A stretch of 64,000 nucleotides of DNA from Pseudomonas sp. Irchel 3E13 (lineage in GTDB: Bacteria > Pseudomonadota > Gammaproteobacteria > Pseudomonadales > Pseudomonadaceae), in the NCBI RefSeq assembly GCF_900187455.1, contig NZ_FYDX01000002.1, forward strand, positions 62,001-126,000. Direction: 5' to 3'. The notes below the pieces were generated by a model, which saw only the letters and a program-made list of their open reading frames with translations, searched no databases and had not been told where the DNA came from. Shown here piece by piece: positions 37,433-46,103 of this stretch. Numbering within the stretch: position 1 is the stretch's first letter; the number at the start of each line of letters is the position of its first letter. A program made the position numbers and the translations under genes.

Positions 37433-38444
37433 GTCATTATTCCTCTGGAAATGGATTCGGCGGCCATTAGGTTCTTTTGCACACAAAAGAACAATCAACC
37501 AATGGTAATCCGATATTTCCGAATCAATAAGAAACCAGAATAACAACCCGCGACACGTAAGTTATTTAACCCACTAAAAAACATTCGACAGGACCTTCCA
37601 GACTCCAAGTATCGCCACCATTACGTGAGCATTACATTACTGTTATGGCGGAGTTCGGATAGCGACAATTCCGCCAAGAAGGAAATCACGATTTGACGAC
37701 CTGAGGGGCTCCCCTCGGCCCCTTGTCCAGCGGCGAATTTTTAGGCACCTGGGTTGTGTAAAAAACGTCGCCGAGAGGCGATCAGCCAAGGTGAAAACAG
37801 GCGAGGAACAGCCTGGGGGTCGCTCGACGTTTGATGGGTGTAAATGAGCACTCTGACCAGCGTCACGCAGAAATCTGTTTTCAATTCAGCATGGGTGAGT
37901 TCGGATGCATTTCATACAGTGCTTAACATTTGAAGGCGCTCAACCCATTCAGATTGCTTCGCGTCTGCCTCTGCAAGGTGAAGCCTTCGCATAGCCTCCA
38001 TATTCAGAGTGGGGCGACTCACCTGCCCCGACCGCCCCCCCCCGCCAACAATCTCTTCACTCAAGGTTCTCTAATTCGTCTTATCGCTGTCTTAGCTTTT
38101 CGTTCTGTCCGCGCGATGATGAGGGGCCTCAGCCCATAATTCATTAATTGCCATGGACCCAGGCCAGCACAGCTAAATCCGAATCAAGTCTGCATAACCG
38201 TTTATGCGGTGTCTGGCAGCTAACGACCTCAGATGCCACTCGCAGGAAAAGCACTCATGACCGGATATCCCTCGGCTGTAATCCGGGGGCACGACGCCCC
38301 CTCCAAACTTCCACTCGTTCGAAAAGGAGCCTGGAATACATTTTTTTTGAGCAAAAGTTCAATCCTTAAGTCGCCTATCAGATTGACGGCCCCTTCTCTC
38401 GACTATAAAGTTCGCGGTCCTCGACCTAAAATGCGGAATTTGTC
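37433..38444. other. Gene-poor intergenic stretch of about 1 kb
   Basis: No ORF here has a ribosome-binding site, codon pattern or recognisable product; the short frames at 37930-38369 look random. The base composition is lower in GC than the flanks. Visible features are a GAGGGG-CT-CCCCTC palindrome near 37703, a run of nine C at 38035-38043, and a run of eight T near 38340. It separates the opine unit from the gtr-like cassette and may be a scar of an earlier insertion; I see no transposase. Confidence 0.5.
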
Positions 38445-39530
38445 GTGATCCTGATCCCTGCTTACGAACCGGATGGAACCCTAGTCAAGCTAGTGGATGA
38501 ACTGTTGGAGATGATGCGCAGCACCAATCAGAACGTGCCCCTGCTCGTCATCAACGATGGTTCTCGTCGTGAAGTCGCACTTCAAGTGTTTGCCGATCTG
38601 GAGGCACGCGGCATCGAAGTTGTGACGCATCCTGTAAACAAGGGTAAGGGTGGCGCGCTGAAAACCGGCATCGCTATCGCACGTGATCGGGGAATGCCTT
38701 ATGTGCTGACGGCCGACGCCGACGGCCAGCACCTCCCCGTAGACATCCTGCGGGTCATGGCGGCCGGTGTCGAAACCGGCAATTCGGTAATCCTCGGTCG
38801 CCGAGTATTTGACGAGTCCACACCGCTGCGCTCCAAGTTCGGCAACGAATTGACCATCCGGGTATTCCATCTGGTGCATGGCAAACGTGTGAACGACACC
38901 CAAACCGGACTGCGTTTTATTCCAGCGTGCTTCTATGAAGACTTGCTAGCCATAACCAAGGATAAATACGACTTCGAACTGGCGGCCCTGATTATCTTCG
39001 CGCGCAGGAACCGACTGCAGGAGGTCGTGATCCAAACCGTCTACGAGCCGGGCAACCCGTCTTCGCACTTCCGCAAGCTGCAGGACTCGGCGAAAATCTA
39101 CGCAGTGCTGTTGCGCGGCGGGATGGTGTCGTTGTTCCTCGCCCTGATGGACTTTCTGACCTTCCAGCTAGTCGATTCGATCAGCGGCTCCACAACATTG
39201 TCCGTGGTCGTGGCGCGCACGGTCGGAACGTTGGGCTATTTTTATCTGGCCCGCAACTTCATCTACAAAGTGGGTGGAAACACCCTCAGTACCTTCATGA
39301 AGTACCTGATCTTGGTGCTCCTGAATATCTCCATCCTGGTGCCGCTCATCGATCTGGCCAAAGAACAGTTCGAAATGCCGAAGGTGCTGACCTATATCGC
39401 CGGCACTCTGGGCCTGTTCTTCTTCAACTTCTTCGTGCAGAGGGCTTTCATCTTCAAGAAGGTCGCTCCAGCCCCGGATGTGGCGTCAACTGCGACCCCC
39501 GTCCCGCCAAGCGTGGAAACGTCTCGATAA
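38445..39530 (+). CDS. GtrB-GtrA fusion: GT2 bactoprenol glycosyltransferase with GtrA flippase domain
   Basis: 361 residues from a GTG start. Residues 1-about 215 form a GT2 domain (ILIPAYEPDGTLVKLV, TADADGQHLP as DxD, NDTQTGLRFIP). Residues about 222-340 form a four-helix GtrA domain (GGMVSLFLALMDFL to FNFFVQRAFIF). In gtr systems GtrB loads a sugar onto undecaprenyl phosphate and GtrA flips it; here they are one polypeptide. The start is doubtful: an ATG at 38431 reads MRNLS then stops one base out of frame, and one added base would give the usual N-terminus. Confidence 0.85.
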   Translation: MILIPAYEPDGTLVKLVDELLEMMRSTNQNVPLLVINDGSRREVALQVFADLEARGIEVVTHPVNKGKGGALKTGIAIARDRGMPYVLTADADGQHLPVDILRVMAAGVETGNSVILGRRVFDESTPLRSKFGNELTIRVFHLVHGKRVNDTQTGLRFIPACFYEDLLAITKDKYDFELAALIIFARRNRLQEVVIQTVYEPGNPSSHFRKLQDSAKIYAVLLRGGMVSLFLALMDFLTFQLVDSISGSTTLSVVVARTVGTLGYFYLARNFIYKVGGNTLSTFMKYLILVLLNISILVPLIDLAKEQFEMPKVLTYIAGTLGLFFFNFFVQRAFIFKKVAPAPDVASTATPVPPSVETSR

Positions 39531-39641
39531 TTCCTTTCAGCTCAGGGCTGGTCAGTCATGGCCAACCCTGATGCTTTAGCACTTCCAGTCTGACGGCTCC
39601 CGCCCAGGGAACCGCCGCTACCCTGCCTTTGCGAACCAGAC

Positions 39642-40319
39642 ATGAATCAGATCAATCAAACACTCCCCTCCTCCCTGGGCAACGACGTGCAGTTGCACCC
39701 ACGCACTTTCCGCTGGGTCGCCGTATTGCTGGCACTATGGCTTGCCACCGGCGCGAGCTACCTCTACCGGCAGGAACTGTCCATGCAGCTTGGGCTCTGG
39801 GACCACTTCGACATCAATGCGGTGAACTACTCCCGCTATGTCGATTCTCGTGACTCTCAGCAAGTATTCCAGGACCAATTGCTCCTTGTGCGCCAGGGCT
39901 ATCGCAAGGGCGCGCTGTTCGTCGGCCCCAGCAACCTCTACAGCCGACAGTTGCTGCCCATCGATAGCAACAACAGTTACCGGATGAGTTTCGAACTGAT
40001 AACCCTCACCGATGGCACCGACGACAAGGGCTCGGCCACCTACGCAGGCGTGGTGTTCTTCGACAAGGACAAGAACATCATTATCGAGCCGCAGTCGCAT
40101 ATGTTCGGCGTCGCCTCGAACGATGTAGTAACCCGTGCCACAGGACGCCTCCAGCTCAGCGGCGTGTTCTCTCCGAACGGGCGCGAGTTGAACCGCATTC
40201 CGCCCAGCGCTCGCTACATGAAGATCGCAATCAACCTCAACTACGGTGATCCAAGGGCCGCAGTGGTGCTATCGAACGTCAAGTTCGTGCCTTATGTCGC
40301 TACTGGAGACAACAAATGA
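39642..40319 (+). CDS. One-TM exported-domain protein of the gtr-like cassette
   Basis: 225 residues. One membrane helix near 24-40 (WVAVLLALWLATGASYLY) anchors a C-terminal periplasmic domain of about 175 residues with alternating beta character (YRMSFELITL, ATYAGVVFFD, VVLSNVKFVP), which resembles carbohydrate-binding beta-sandwich modules. It overlaps the following polytopic protein by four bases (ATGA) and so is likely its partner. I do not recognise a named family. Confidence 0.6.
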   Translation: MNQINQTLPSSLGNDVQLHPRTFRWVAVLLALWLATGASYLYRQELSMQLGLWDHFDINAVNYSRYVDSRDSQQVFQDQLLLVRQGYRKGALFVGPSNLYSRQLLPIDSNNSYRMSFELITLTDGTDDKGSATYAGVVFFDKDKNIIIEPQSHMFGVASNDVVTRATGRLQLSGVFSPNGRELNRIPPSARYMKIAINLNYGDPRAAVVLSNVKFVPYVATGDNK

Positions 40320-42109
40320 CGCTGTTTTTCGGGTTTCTGGCGGTCTCGCTATTCATGCTGCTGATCGGCTTCATCTGGCCGATCAGGGGCCGTATCGACA
40401 TTTTGTCCCTGACCACGCTGACCGTGGCCAAATCACTGTGGCTGAGCTGGCTGGTAGTGTTCGTGTCCTACTGGCTGAATCTCGGCGACCTGTTGCTGCC
40501 AATCCTCCTGGCGGTAACCGTGATCACCGTGCGTCGATTTTTCAAGGGTAACGACGCCAAAGTCGTCTTCAGCTTCGGCAGCCTGCTGCTGGTGGTCGCG
40601 CTCATCGCAATCGGCCTGCTGCTGAGCCCGCTGGGAGCGCTTAAGCCAATCCTCGATGGAGAAATCGTTCTATCCGGCTGGGATGTCAACGCCTCTTGGA
40701 ATAACTGGGCCATGCAGTTATTCGAGAACACCTACTCGCCTTACATCGCCGCCTATCCGCTATTCCTGCCAGGGCTGTGGTCGCTGATTTACAAGGCCCA
40801 AGCCAACCCGATGGTTTGGGTCATGACCCGCCTGCTGCTGTGTATCTTCCCGCTGCTGCTGGTCGTGCAGATTGGCTCGCTGACCATCGCCCGCCGGCCC
40901 CTGGCGGCACTACTGGTGTTCCTCTCGGTATGGGGCATATTCCTGCTCAACCCACATCTGCTGGCTGGCATCACCGACCCTATCGTGATGATGCTTACCC
41001 TGATCGCCGGGGTGGCGCTGTACCTGGCGACCTGCTGCGACCGCCAGGACGAGCGGATCGACCAGTACACCCTGTGCGCCGCACTGTTTGCCGGTATCGG
41101 CGCGATCACCAAGCAACCCGGCACCCTGGGCGCGATCGCAATCGCGCTGGGGCTGATCCTGATAGGTCTGCGTACTTCGAAACGGCCTGCCTGGTACCTG
41201 GCGCGCCTGGCGGCTATGGTCGTACCACCCGCGACCTTCATGATCATTTTTTCCTCCGCGCCATCGATGCCGACCGCGCTGGGCAATCTCAGCTTCCTCA
41301 TGAGCCTGACTTCGCGGGCATCTGACGGAGGCGGCATCTACGAACATGGCTGGAACCTCGTGGTAAACATGTTCGGACGCTTCCCTCTGCTGCTGATGCT
41401 GACCTTGGCCGCTTTCAACCTATGCACCCCGAAGCGCCTGGTCAGCCAGATCGGCCTGGTCTACCTGGCGTGCTCAGGGGTGGCCTTCATCGCCTATTCG
41501 AACTGCTGCGCCTATGACGAACGCAACGGCTGGTTCCTGATTGCACTGCTGGGAATGTCGGCAATCTGCGGCGCCTCGATCCTCGAAGGCCCACTGATGC
41601 GCGAACTTGCGCCGCTGCGGGAATTCTTCGGCTCGGCACAGAGCCCCCTGCGACGTCAACACACCCGTGGCAGCGCGACACTGCAGCTCATCGGACTGGT
41701 CCTCGCCGTTGCCATCGCAGGCCTGCTGCAACTGGTGACTGGAGAATCGCGCTACCTTGAAGCCGCCAAGGAGGCCCGTCGTGAAATCGTTTGGCCTACC
41801 GTCAACCACCTGGCCTACACCGACATCAACAACCTGGGCGATGGCCTGATCATCACCAACTACCAGTTCGTCGCCCTGCTGCCGGACCTCGAAAAGCGTC
41901 ATCGCATCTGCCCGGATATGGCCTGCGTCACCGCCGCCATCAAGCAGCACCCGGGCAGCCGGGTACTGATGGGACCTGACTCCTTCAATTACCCAGCGCT
42001 GCGCGCATCGCTGGCGAGCACAGACTATCTGGCCAACGAGGATAAATACGGTTTCGTGATTACCCGGAGCCTGAAGGTCGAGGATCTGCCGGCAGCTTCA
42101 AATCCCTAG
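40316..42109 (+). CDS. GT-C-like polytopic glycosyltransferase (Gtr-type)
   Basis: 597 residues with about twelve membrane helices in the first 470 residues and a C-terminal periplasmic part of about 120 residues. This is the layout of GT-C enzymes that take sugar from undecaprenyl phosphate and place it on a glycan in the periplasm. It follows the GtrB-GtrA fusion and one-TM protein, the position of the serotype-specific Gtr transferase. No conserved family motif was assigned, so the class rests on topology and context. A strong terminator lies 140 bases downstream. Confidence 0.65.
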   Translation: MTLFFGFLAVSLFMLLIGFIWPIRGRIDILSLTTLTVAKSLWLSWLVVFVSYWLNLGDLLLPILLAVTVITVRRFFKGNDAKVVFSFGSLLLVVALIAIGLLLSPLGALKPILDGEIVLSGWDVNASWNNWAMQLFENTYSPYIAAYPLFLPGLWSLIYKAQANPMVWVMTRLLLCIFPLLLVVQIGSLTIARRPLAALLVFLSVWGIFLLNPHLLAGITDPIVMMLTLIAGVALYLATCCDRQDERIDQYTLCAALFAGIGAITKQPGTLGAIAIALGLILIGLRTSKRPAWYLARLAAMVVPPATFMIIFSSAPSMPTALGNLSFLMSLTSRASDGGGIYEHGWNLVVNMFGRFPLLLMLTLAAFNLCTPKRLVSQIGLVYLACSGVAFIAYSNCCAYDERNGWFLIALLGMSAICGASILEGPLMRELAPLREFFGSAQSPLRRQHTRGSATLQLIGLVLAVAIAGLLQLVTGESRYLEAAKEARREIVWPTVNHLAYTDINNLGDGLIITNYQFVALLPDLEKRHRICPDMACVTAAIKQHPGSRVLMGPDSFNYPALRASLASTDYLANEDKYGFVITRSLKVEDLPAASNP

Positions 42110-42248
42110 CGCAGTCTTCAGTCGTGATTTTCGTCAGGAATCAAGGATTTAACCAATCGGCTCGTAATTTTGTGCCTCTGCCGGCCGCTGCAAGACCCTG
42201 AATGCCTGACATTTCCGCACACACTGATTGTGCTGAAGCCAAAAAGAA

Positions 42249-42292
42249 AAAACGCCCAAGCCCTCCTTACAAAGGGCTTGGGCGTTTTTTTT
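42249..42292. terminator. Strong bidirectional intrinsic terminator
   Basis: A 16-bp perfect stem (AAAACGCCCAAGCCCT and complement) with an eight-base loop, eight T on one side and an A-rich tract on the other. It closes the gtr-like cassette and could also stop transcription coming from the right. Confidence 0.88.
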
Positions 42293-42353
42293 GCGTGCTG
42301 TTGAGACCTCTAGAGGGCACGAGGGGATATTGATTGAGTGGCAACGATAATCT

Positions 42354-42480
42354 GCCCACCACCTTGCCGCCGAAGGCTTGTTGCAGCAGATGGAAGAACA
42401 GAGCAATGCGCCGGGAGTCCGCCGGGGCATCCTCAGCAACCCGGAAGCGCGCCGAGAACTCAGCGACCAGATGAATTGCT
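42354..42480 (-). pseudogene. Decayed fragment of a phage Dam-family DNA adenine methylase
   Basis: On the minus strand a short frame reads SRRIALFFHLLQQAFGGKVVG, which aligns with IQRAARFFYLQQHAFGGKVTG (about residues 101-121) of the intact Dam gene at 45160-45954. The nucleotide sequences also match over the CCTTGCCGCCGAAGGC block. Nothing of the FAGGA or DPPY motifs remains. The fragment lies outside the present attachment end, so it is probably left from an earlier phage. Confidence 0.65.
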
Positions 42481-42753
42481 TCCCAAGTGAGATTCAGTCG
42501 AGTTGTGCCAGTAACGCAGCTTGAGCCAGCAACACGCAACGAGAAACGGCAGCAACCTCTCAGCCCAGCCATGCTTCGAGCACTAAAGCCGGTCAGATCA
42601 GTCGTTTACGAATGGGGTTCGACCCGATAAGGGCGGCACATGAGCCCCAACGGGAGCGCTGCCGGATAAAATCGAAAGGCATATGCCAAACAAATGCGCC
42701 CGCAACGGCGATACACAGGAACAGGCAGGGAAGTAGAAAGGCCCAGAAACAAC

Positions 42754-42776
42754 AAAGCCCCGATTTCCGGGGCTTT
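42754..42776 (-). terminator. Terminator of the tRNA-Ser locus
   Basis: AAAGCCCC and its complement GGGGCTTT with a short GATTTCC loop, just downstream (minus strand) of the tRNA 3' fragment. It is likely the native terminator of the chromosomal tRNA gene. Confidence 0.7.
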
Positions 42777-42788
42777 GTGTATTACATA

Positions 42789-42814
42789 TGGCGGAGAGAT
42801 AGGGATTTGAACCC
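42789..42814 (-). other. tRNA-Ser 3' end fragment: prophage attachment junction
   Basis: On the minus strand the segment reads as a T-arm (GGGTTCAAATCCC), acceptor strand (TATCTCTCCG) and encoded CCA, as in tRNA-Ser. The rest of a tRNA is missing to the right. A 3' end lying next to the native terminator but without the 5' part is what remains after a tRNA-targeting phage inserts. The rebuilt tRNA should be at the other prophage end, beyond the window. Confidence 0.75.
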
Positions 42815-42958
42815 GCCCAAAGCGCTCATGAGGCCGTAACAGGCCATGATTACGGGCTATTCTGCCGTTAGCGCATGGCCCTATTTGGCCTAAAGCGGCC
42901 CAAGATTTGCCCTAAATTTGCCCTAAGATTTTCTCCACCACGGAGCATTCTCATGGAT
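42801..42958. repeat. Attachment-end module, copy A
   Basis: About 158 bp, aligning with 43381-43537 at roughly 70 percent identity by eye. Shared blocks are GGGATTTGAACC, GCCCAA, CGGGCTATTCT, GCCCTAA repeats and TGCCCTAAGA, ending at a TCATGGAT start codon. The TGCCCTAA repeats may be integrase arm sites or a promoter operator. Confidence 0.7.
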
Positions 42959-43159
42959 CAACAGGCCTCGACAGCAGCTGACACGCTTGAGCTGCTGCTA
43001 CTGAATCAGATTGCCATTAGAGCAGCGCTGGAGGAACTCTCGCTTTGGGTCAGCCATCGTGGCGCAGTCGTCACTCACCAAAACGTAATGGCCGCGCTAG
43101 CGGCCCTCGACATTCACGCTGAGGCGATCTCATCGGGGATTCAACGCCTTCGATCCTAG
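42953..43159 (+). CDS. Small phage-end protein of unknown function
   Basis: 68 residues (starts MDQQASTAADTLELLLLNQI), helical and acidic-neutral, with CGGAG eleven bases before the ATG. It follows directly on attachment-end module A. Codon use is normal for the genome, and the ribosome-binding site and composition support a real gene. I recognise no domain. Confidence 0.55.
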   Translation: MDQQASTAADTLELLLLNQIAIRAALEELSLWVSHRGAVVTHQNVMAALAALDIHAEAISSGIQRLRS

Positions 43160-43380
43160 GGTTGCACACCCCGATTGTGCTGGGGTATCAGTTCTAAAAG
43201 CGCCCCGGCCCTTGATTACAGGGGCTGCACACACCATATGCGCTATCGCATATCCTTTCTTCTAGGCGCTGATGGGCATTGTTTGGCGTCCGATTTGCCC
43301 CATTTTTGCCCCATGGATTTCCCGACGCCAGCCCCGCCGAATATCTGCCGATTGGCTGAACTGCTGCGGGCTCTTTGGAT

Positions 43381-43537
43381 GGGGATTTGAACCTGCCCAA
43401 CCTTCTCATTAGGCCGCTACCGGCCAGCAAAACGGGCTATTCTCGCCTCAGCGGATGGCCCACTTAGGCCCAGCGCGACCTAGAATTTTCCCTAACTCTG
43501 CCCTAAGAATTCTCAAGTCTGGAGCCTTGTCATGGAT
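43381..43537. repeat. Attachment-end module, copy B
   Basis: Direct repeat of 42801-42958, 580 bp further in. It includes the tRNA T-arm core GGGATTTGAACC but not the acceptor stem or CCA. Like copy A it ends at an ATG (43532) with GGAG upstream. This suggests two integration events at the same tRNA. Confidence 0.7.
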
Positions 43538-43765
43538 GAAATGGTTTGGACGAAGCCACACTGGGCGAGCAAAGGTAACTCGCAAGGCCGGCCTGCTGGC
43601 AAGCGACCCACAGCGATCAGCAGAAATCCCGTAGCGATCGCCTTTATTCCTAACTCATGCCCCAGCAATACGCCCGGATTTAGTGGCCTCCTACAGAAAC
43701 ATCATAATCATAAAAAATTTACTGACAGACAACAAAAGCTCACACTTTCAAACAAAACTAAATAG
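43532..43765 (+). CDS. Doubtful small ORF after module B
   Basis: 77 codons, beginning MDEMVWTKPHW, with a GGAG site in the same place as for the 68-residue gene after module A. The product is of low complexity, rich in Pro, Asn and Lys, and not similar to the copy A protein. It may be a decayed version of such a gene. The AT-rich tail overlaps the likely promoter region of the next gene. Confidence 0.25.
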   Translation: MDEMVWTKPHWASKGNSQGRPAGKRPTAISRNPVAIAFIPNSCPSNTPGFSGLLQKHHNHKKFTDRQQKLTLSNKTK

Positions 43766-43778
43766 GTAGCATTTTCGA

Positions 43779-45146
43779 ATGACAACCCAAATAGATAAAG
43801 TTTCAAAATTTATCTTTAGCTATGTAGAGAAATATCGCAACCACTATAAAAACTCATTAACTCCGCCTCCTTATGGAGCAGGCTACCCTAACATATTAAA
43901 GTCTCCATACCTAGACGCCAGCGAGCTAAACATCTACATCGCGCAAGACGGAATAATCATATCATTAGAAAAAGAGCCGCCTCACCAATGGTACGTTTTC
44001 GGAGGACCGGCAAAGTATTCTGACTACGAACCATCAAGGCGCCCCACCTCACTCATAGAACACCTAAAAAAATATGATCTTTATGACAAACCTACTCCTA
44101 TTTACAGGCTTGTCAGTAAGAAACCACTAGCATCTTGCGTATGGCGTGGACGATTGCAGAAAATCATCACATCTACTACTACGTCAAGTACAGAGCTCAA
44201 CCTCTCCCTTAAAATTTCGCAGCTTGGAACATCCACACGGGAAGTTCTCAACATCCTAACCTTCGGCGTTTATGGCTCTATTTTCAAGGATACCTTTTAT
44301 GAAGAAAACGCCGACTTTGGTTTCTCCCAAAAAATCGTAAATATGGGTTTCTTTCCTGCCGACCTAAACAATAGAAGATACTTTCAATATCTCAAAATAA
44401 TTTGTCATGTTGACGAAGCATCTCTAGATTTGCGTCTAGTTGATTTACTAGTTCAAAAAGACTTACGTCAAGATCTACTTGACGCGGCCGCTTCGAACGG
44501 CACGGAGCGTGATGGAGCTATTCTGTCTTTCGGCAATACTGACAAATGGCTAGCAAGCTATAACACCAAAATGGAATCGCTGAAGCTTGCCATAACCGAG
44601 TTAAGTGACGCACTTAAATTTAAGAACAACGCACCCGAACAAGTTTTTCACGAAATAATTGAGCGGAACCCTATATTATTAGATGTATATGGAGAGGTTG
44701 AAAGCAAGCCGGAATTTCGTTACCCCGGTGGATTATCATCACCCATTGGGAAGAAAAAGCTTCAGCCTGACTTCATCATTCGCTACGGCAATTCCTCATA
44801 TAAAATGATCGAAATAGAGCGCCCATCGAAAGATATCCGAACCACACAGGGTCAGCCCAGAGCAGAGGTCGGCCAAGCCGTCTTTCAAACCGCAGAATGG
44901 AAACACTATATTTCAACTCACTATAACTTACTCTCAGAAAAATACCCTAACATTCACACAAAGTGCAAAACCTGCGTCATAATGAGCCGCGCCACACAGC
45001 AGAACATCTCAACTCCAGCCCAAGCTCAAGAATACATCGGTATGGTGACCCTACAATACAATCTGGACGAGTTTCTGACCTTCGACGATCTGCTAGAGAG
45101 GGCAATTACAGCCTACTCAAAACTAACTGGATTGAAGCTTGGATAA
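43779..45146 (+). CDS. Shedu-type (DUF4263) anti-phage nuclease
   Basis: 455 residues, distinctly AT-rich compared with all neighbours, which marks foreign origin. Residues 1-about 270 form an N-terminal region I cannot assign. Residues about 283-440 form the DUF4263 nuclease domain: PEQVFHEIIERNPILLDVYG, QPDFIIRYG (D331), MIEIERPSK (E345, E347) and EVGQAVFQTAEW (Q366). This PD-(D/E)xK layout defines SduA of the single-gene Shedu defence system; here the usual Lys of ExK is Glu. It lies between the attachment end and the convergent dam gene, a common prophage cargo position. Confidence 0.78.
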   Translation: MTTQIDKVSKFIFSYVEKYRNHYKNSLTPPPYGAGYPNILKSPYLDASELNIYIAQDGIIISLEKEPPHQWYVFGGPAKYSDYEPSRRPTSLIEHLKKYDLYDKPTPIYRLVSKKPLASCVWRGRLQKIITSTTTSSTELNLSLKISQLGTSTREVLNILTFGVYGSIFKDTFYEENADFGFSQKIVNMGFFPADLNNRRYFQYLKIICHVDEASLDLRLVDLLVQKDLRQDLLDAAASNGTERDGAILSFGNTDKWLASYNTKMESLKLAITELSDALKFKNNAPEQVFHEIIERNPILLDVYGEVESKPEFRYPGGLSSPIGKKKLQPDFIIRYGNSSYKMIEIERPSKDIRTTQGQPRAEVGQAVFQTAEWKHYISTHYNLLSEKYPNIHTKCKTCVIMSRATQQNISTPAQAQEYIGMVTLQYNLDEFLTFDDLLERAITAYSKLTGLKLG

Positions 45147-45159
45147 ATAGTTGAATCAT

Positions 45160-45954
45160 TTAGAAAAGTTGCCCTAACTGTTCAGGGTGCCAGTTCATGA
45201 TCACTAACTCGCCGGTGACCTCAGCCTTACCTTGCCTCTGGTTCGTATTGGTATAGCGGATATCGAGGCTTGCGAAGTGGAAACCCTCGAAGACGCGCCG
45301 GATGTCCGGATGGTCATTGATGCTAACCATCACCTTCCCCTTGCACAGGCGCATGAAGTCGGCCATGCGCTCGTACTCCTCAAACGGGAAGTCCACGCCG
45401 TAACCGGCGGTCTGCCAGTACGGCGGGTCCATGTAGAAGAACGTGTGCGATCGATCGTAGCGCTCGGCGCAGGCGAGCCAGGGTAGGTTCTCTACGTAGG
45501 TGCCGGCGAGACGCTGCCACGCGGCGGACAGGTTCTCCTCAATGCGCAGTAGGTTGATGGCAGGGCCGGTGGTGGCGGTACCGAACGTCTGCCCGGTGAC
45601 CTTGCCGCCGAAGGCGTGCTGCTGCAGGTAGAAGAAGCGGGCTGCACGCTGAATATCGGTCAGGGTCTCAGGGCGAGTCATCTTCTGCCACTCGAAGATC
45701 TGGCGGGAACTGATCGCCCACTTGAACTGGCGGACGAACTCCTCCAGGTGGTTCTGCACAACACGGTAAAGGGTGACCAGGTCACCGTTGAGATCGTTCA
45801 GCACCTCCACCGGTGCGGACTGGGGGCGCATGAAGTACAACGCAGCACCGCCGGCGAAGACTTCGACATAGCATTCATGTGGGGGAAAGAGAGGGATCAA
45901 GCGGTCGGCCAGGCGGCGTTTGCCACCCATCCAGGGGATGATTGGAGAGGTCAT
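45160..45954 (-). CDS. Phage Dam-family DNA adenine N6-methyltransferase
   Basis: 264 residues, the full length for phage Dam enzymes. SAM-binding EVFAGGAALYF (FAGGA at 33-37) and the catalytic DPPY at 176-179 (FYMDPPYWQT) are intact. The opening PIIPWMGGKRRLADRL is typical. It methylates adenine in a short site, perhaps protecting phage DNA from host restriction. It is last of the phage minus-strand genes and convergent with the Shedu-like gene. Confidence 0.9.
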   Translation of the reverse strand: MTSPIIPWMGGKRRLADRLIPLFPPHECYVEVFAGGAALYFMRPQSAPVEVLNDLNGDLVTLYRVVQNHLEEFVRQFKWAISSRQIFEWQKMTRPETLTDIQRAARFFYLQQHAFGGKVTGQTFGTATTGPAINLLRIEENLSAAWQRLAGTYVENLPWLACAERYDRSHTFFYMDPPYWQTAGYGVDFPFEEYERMADFMRLCKGKVMVSINDHPDIRRVFEGFHFASLDIRYTNTNQRQGKAEVTGELVIMNWHPEQLGQLF

Positions 45955-46103
45955 ATATGCAAGTCTTTACTGTATGGATAAACAGGTGTTAGGCTCGCCG
46001 CGCTTTGTGCACAAGGCAGGGGCCACGGCTGGACTTGCAGGAAGGGTCTGCGGGTTCGGCGGGCCGGGATGGATGTTGACGCATCCAACCGGCTCGCCTC
46101 TTT

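Noticed and set aside
38035..38043. Run of nine C as a phase-variation tract
   Set aside because: It lies about 400 bp from the next start codon in non-coding sequence, and no promoter spacing role is visible.
37930..38369. Short plus-strand ORFs in the 1-kb gap
   Set aside because: No ribosome-binding site, no codon bias and no recognisable product.
42612..42839. Plus-strand ORF ending in WRRDRDLNPP
   Set aside because: It is a translation across the terminator and the antisense of the tRNA-Ser fragment; such RDRDLNP-like strings are a well-known artefact.
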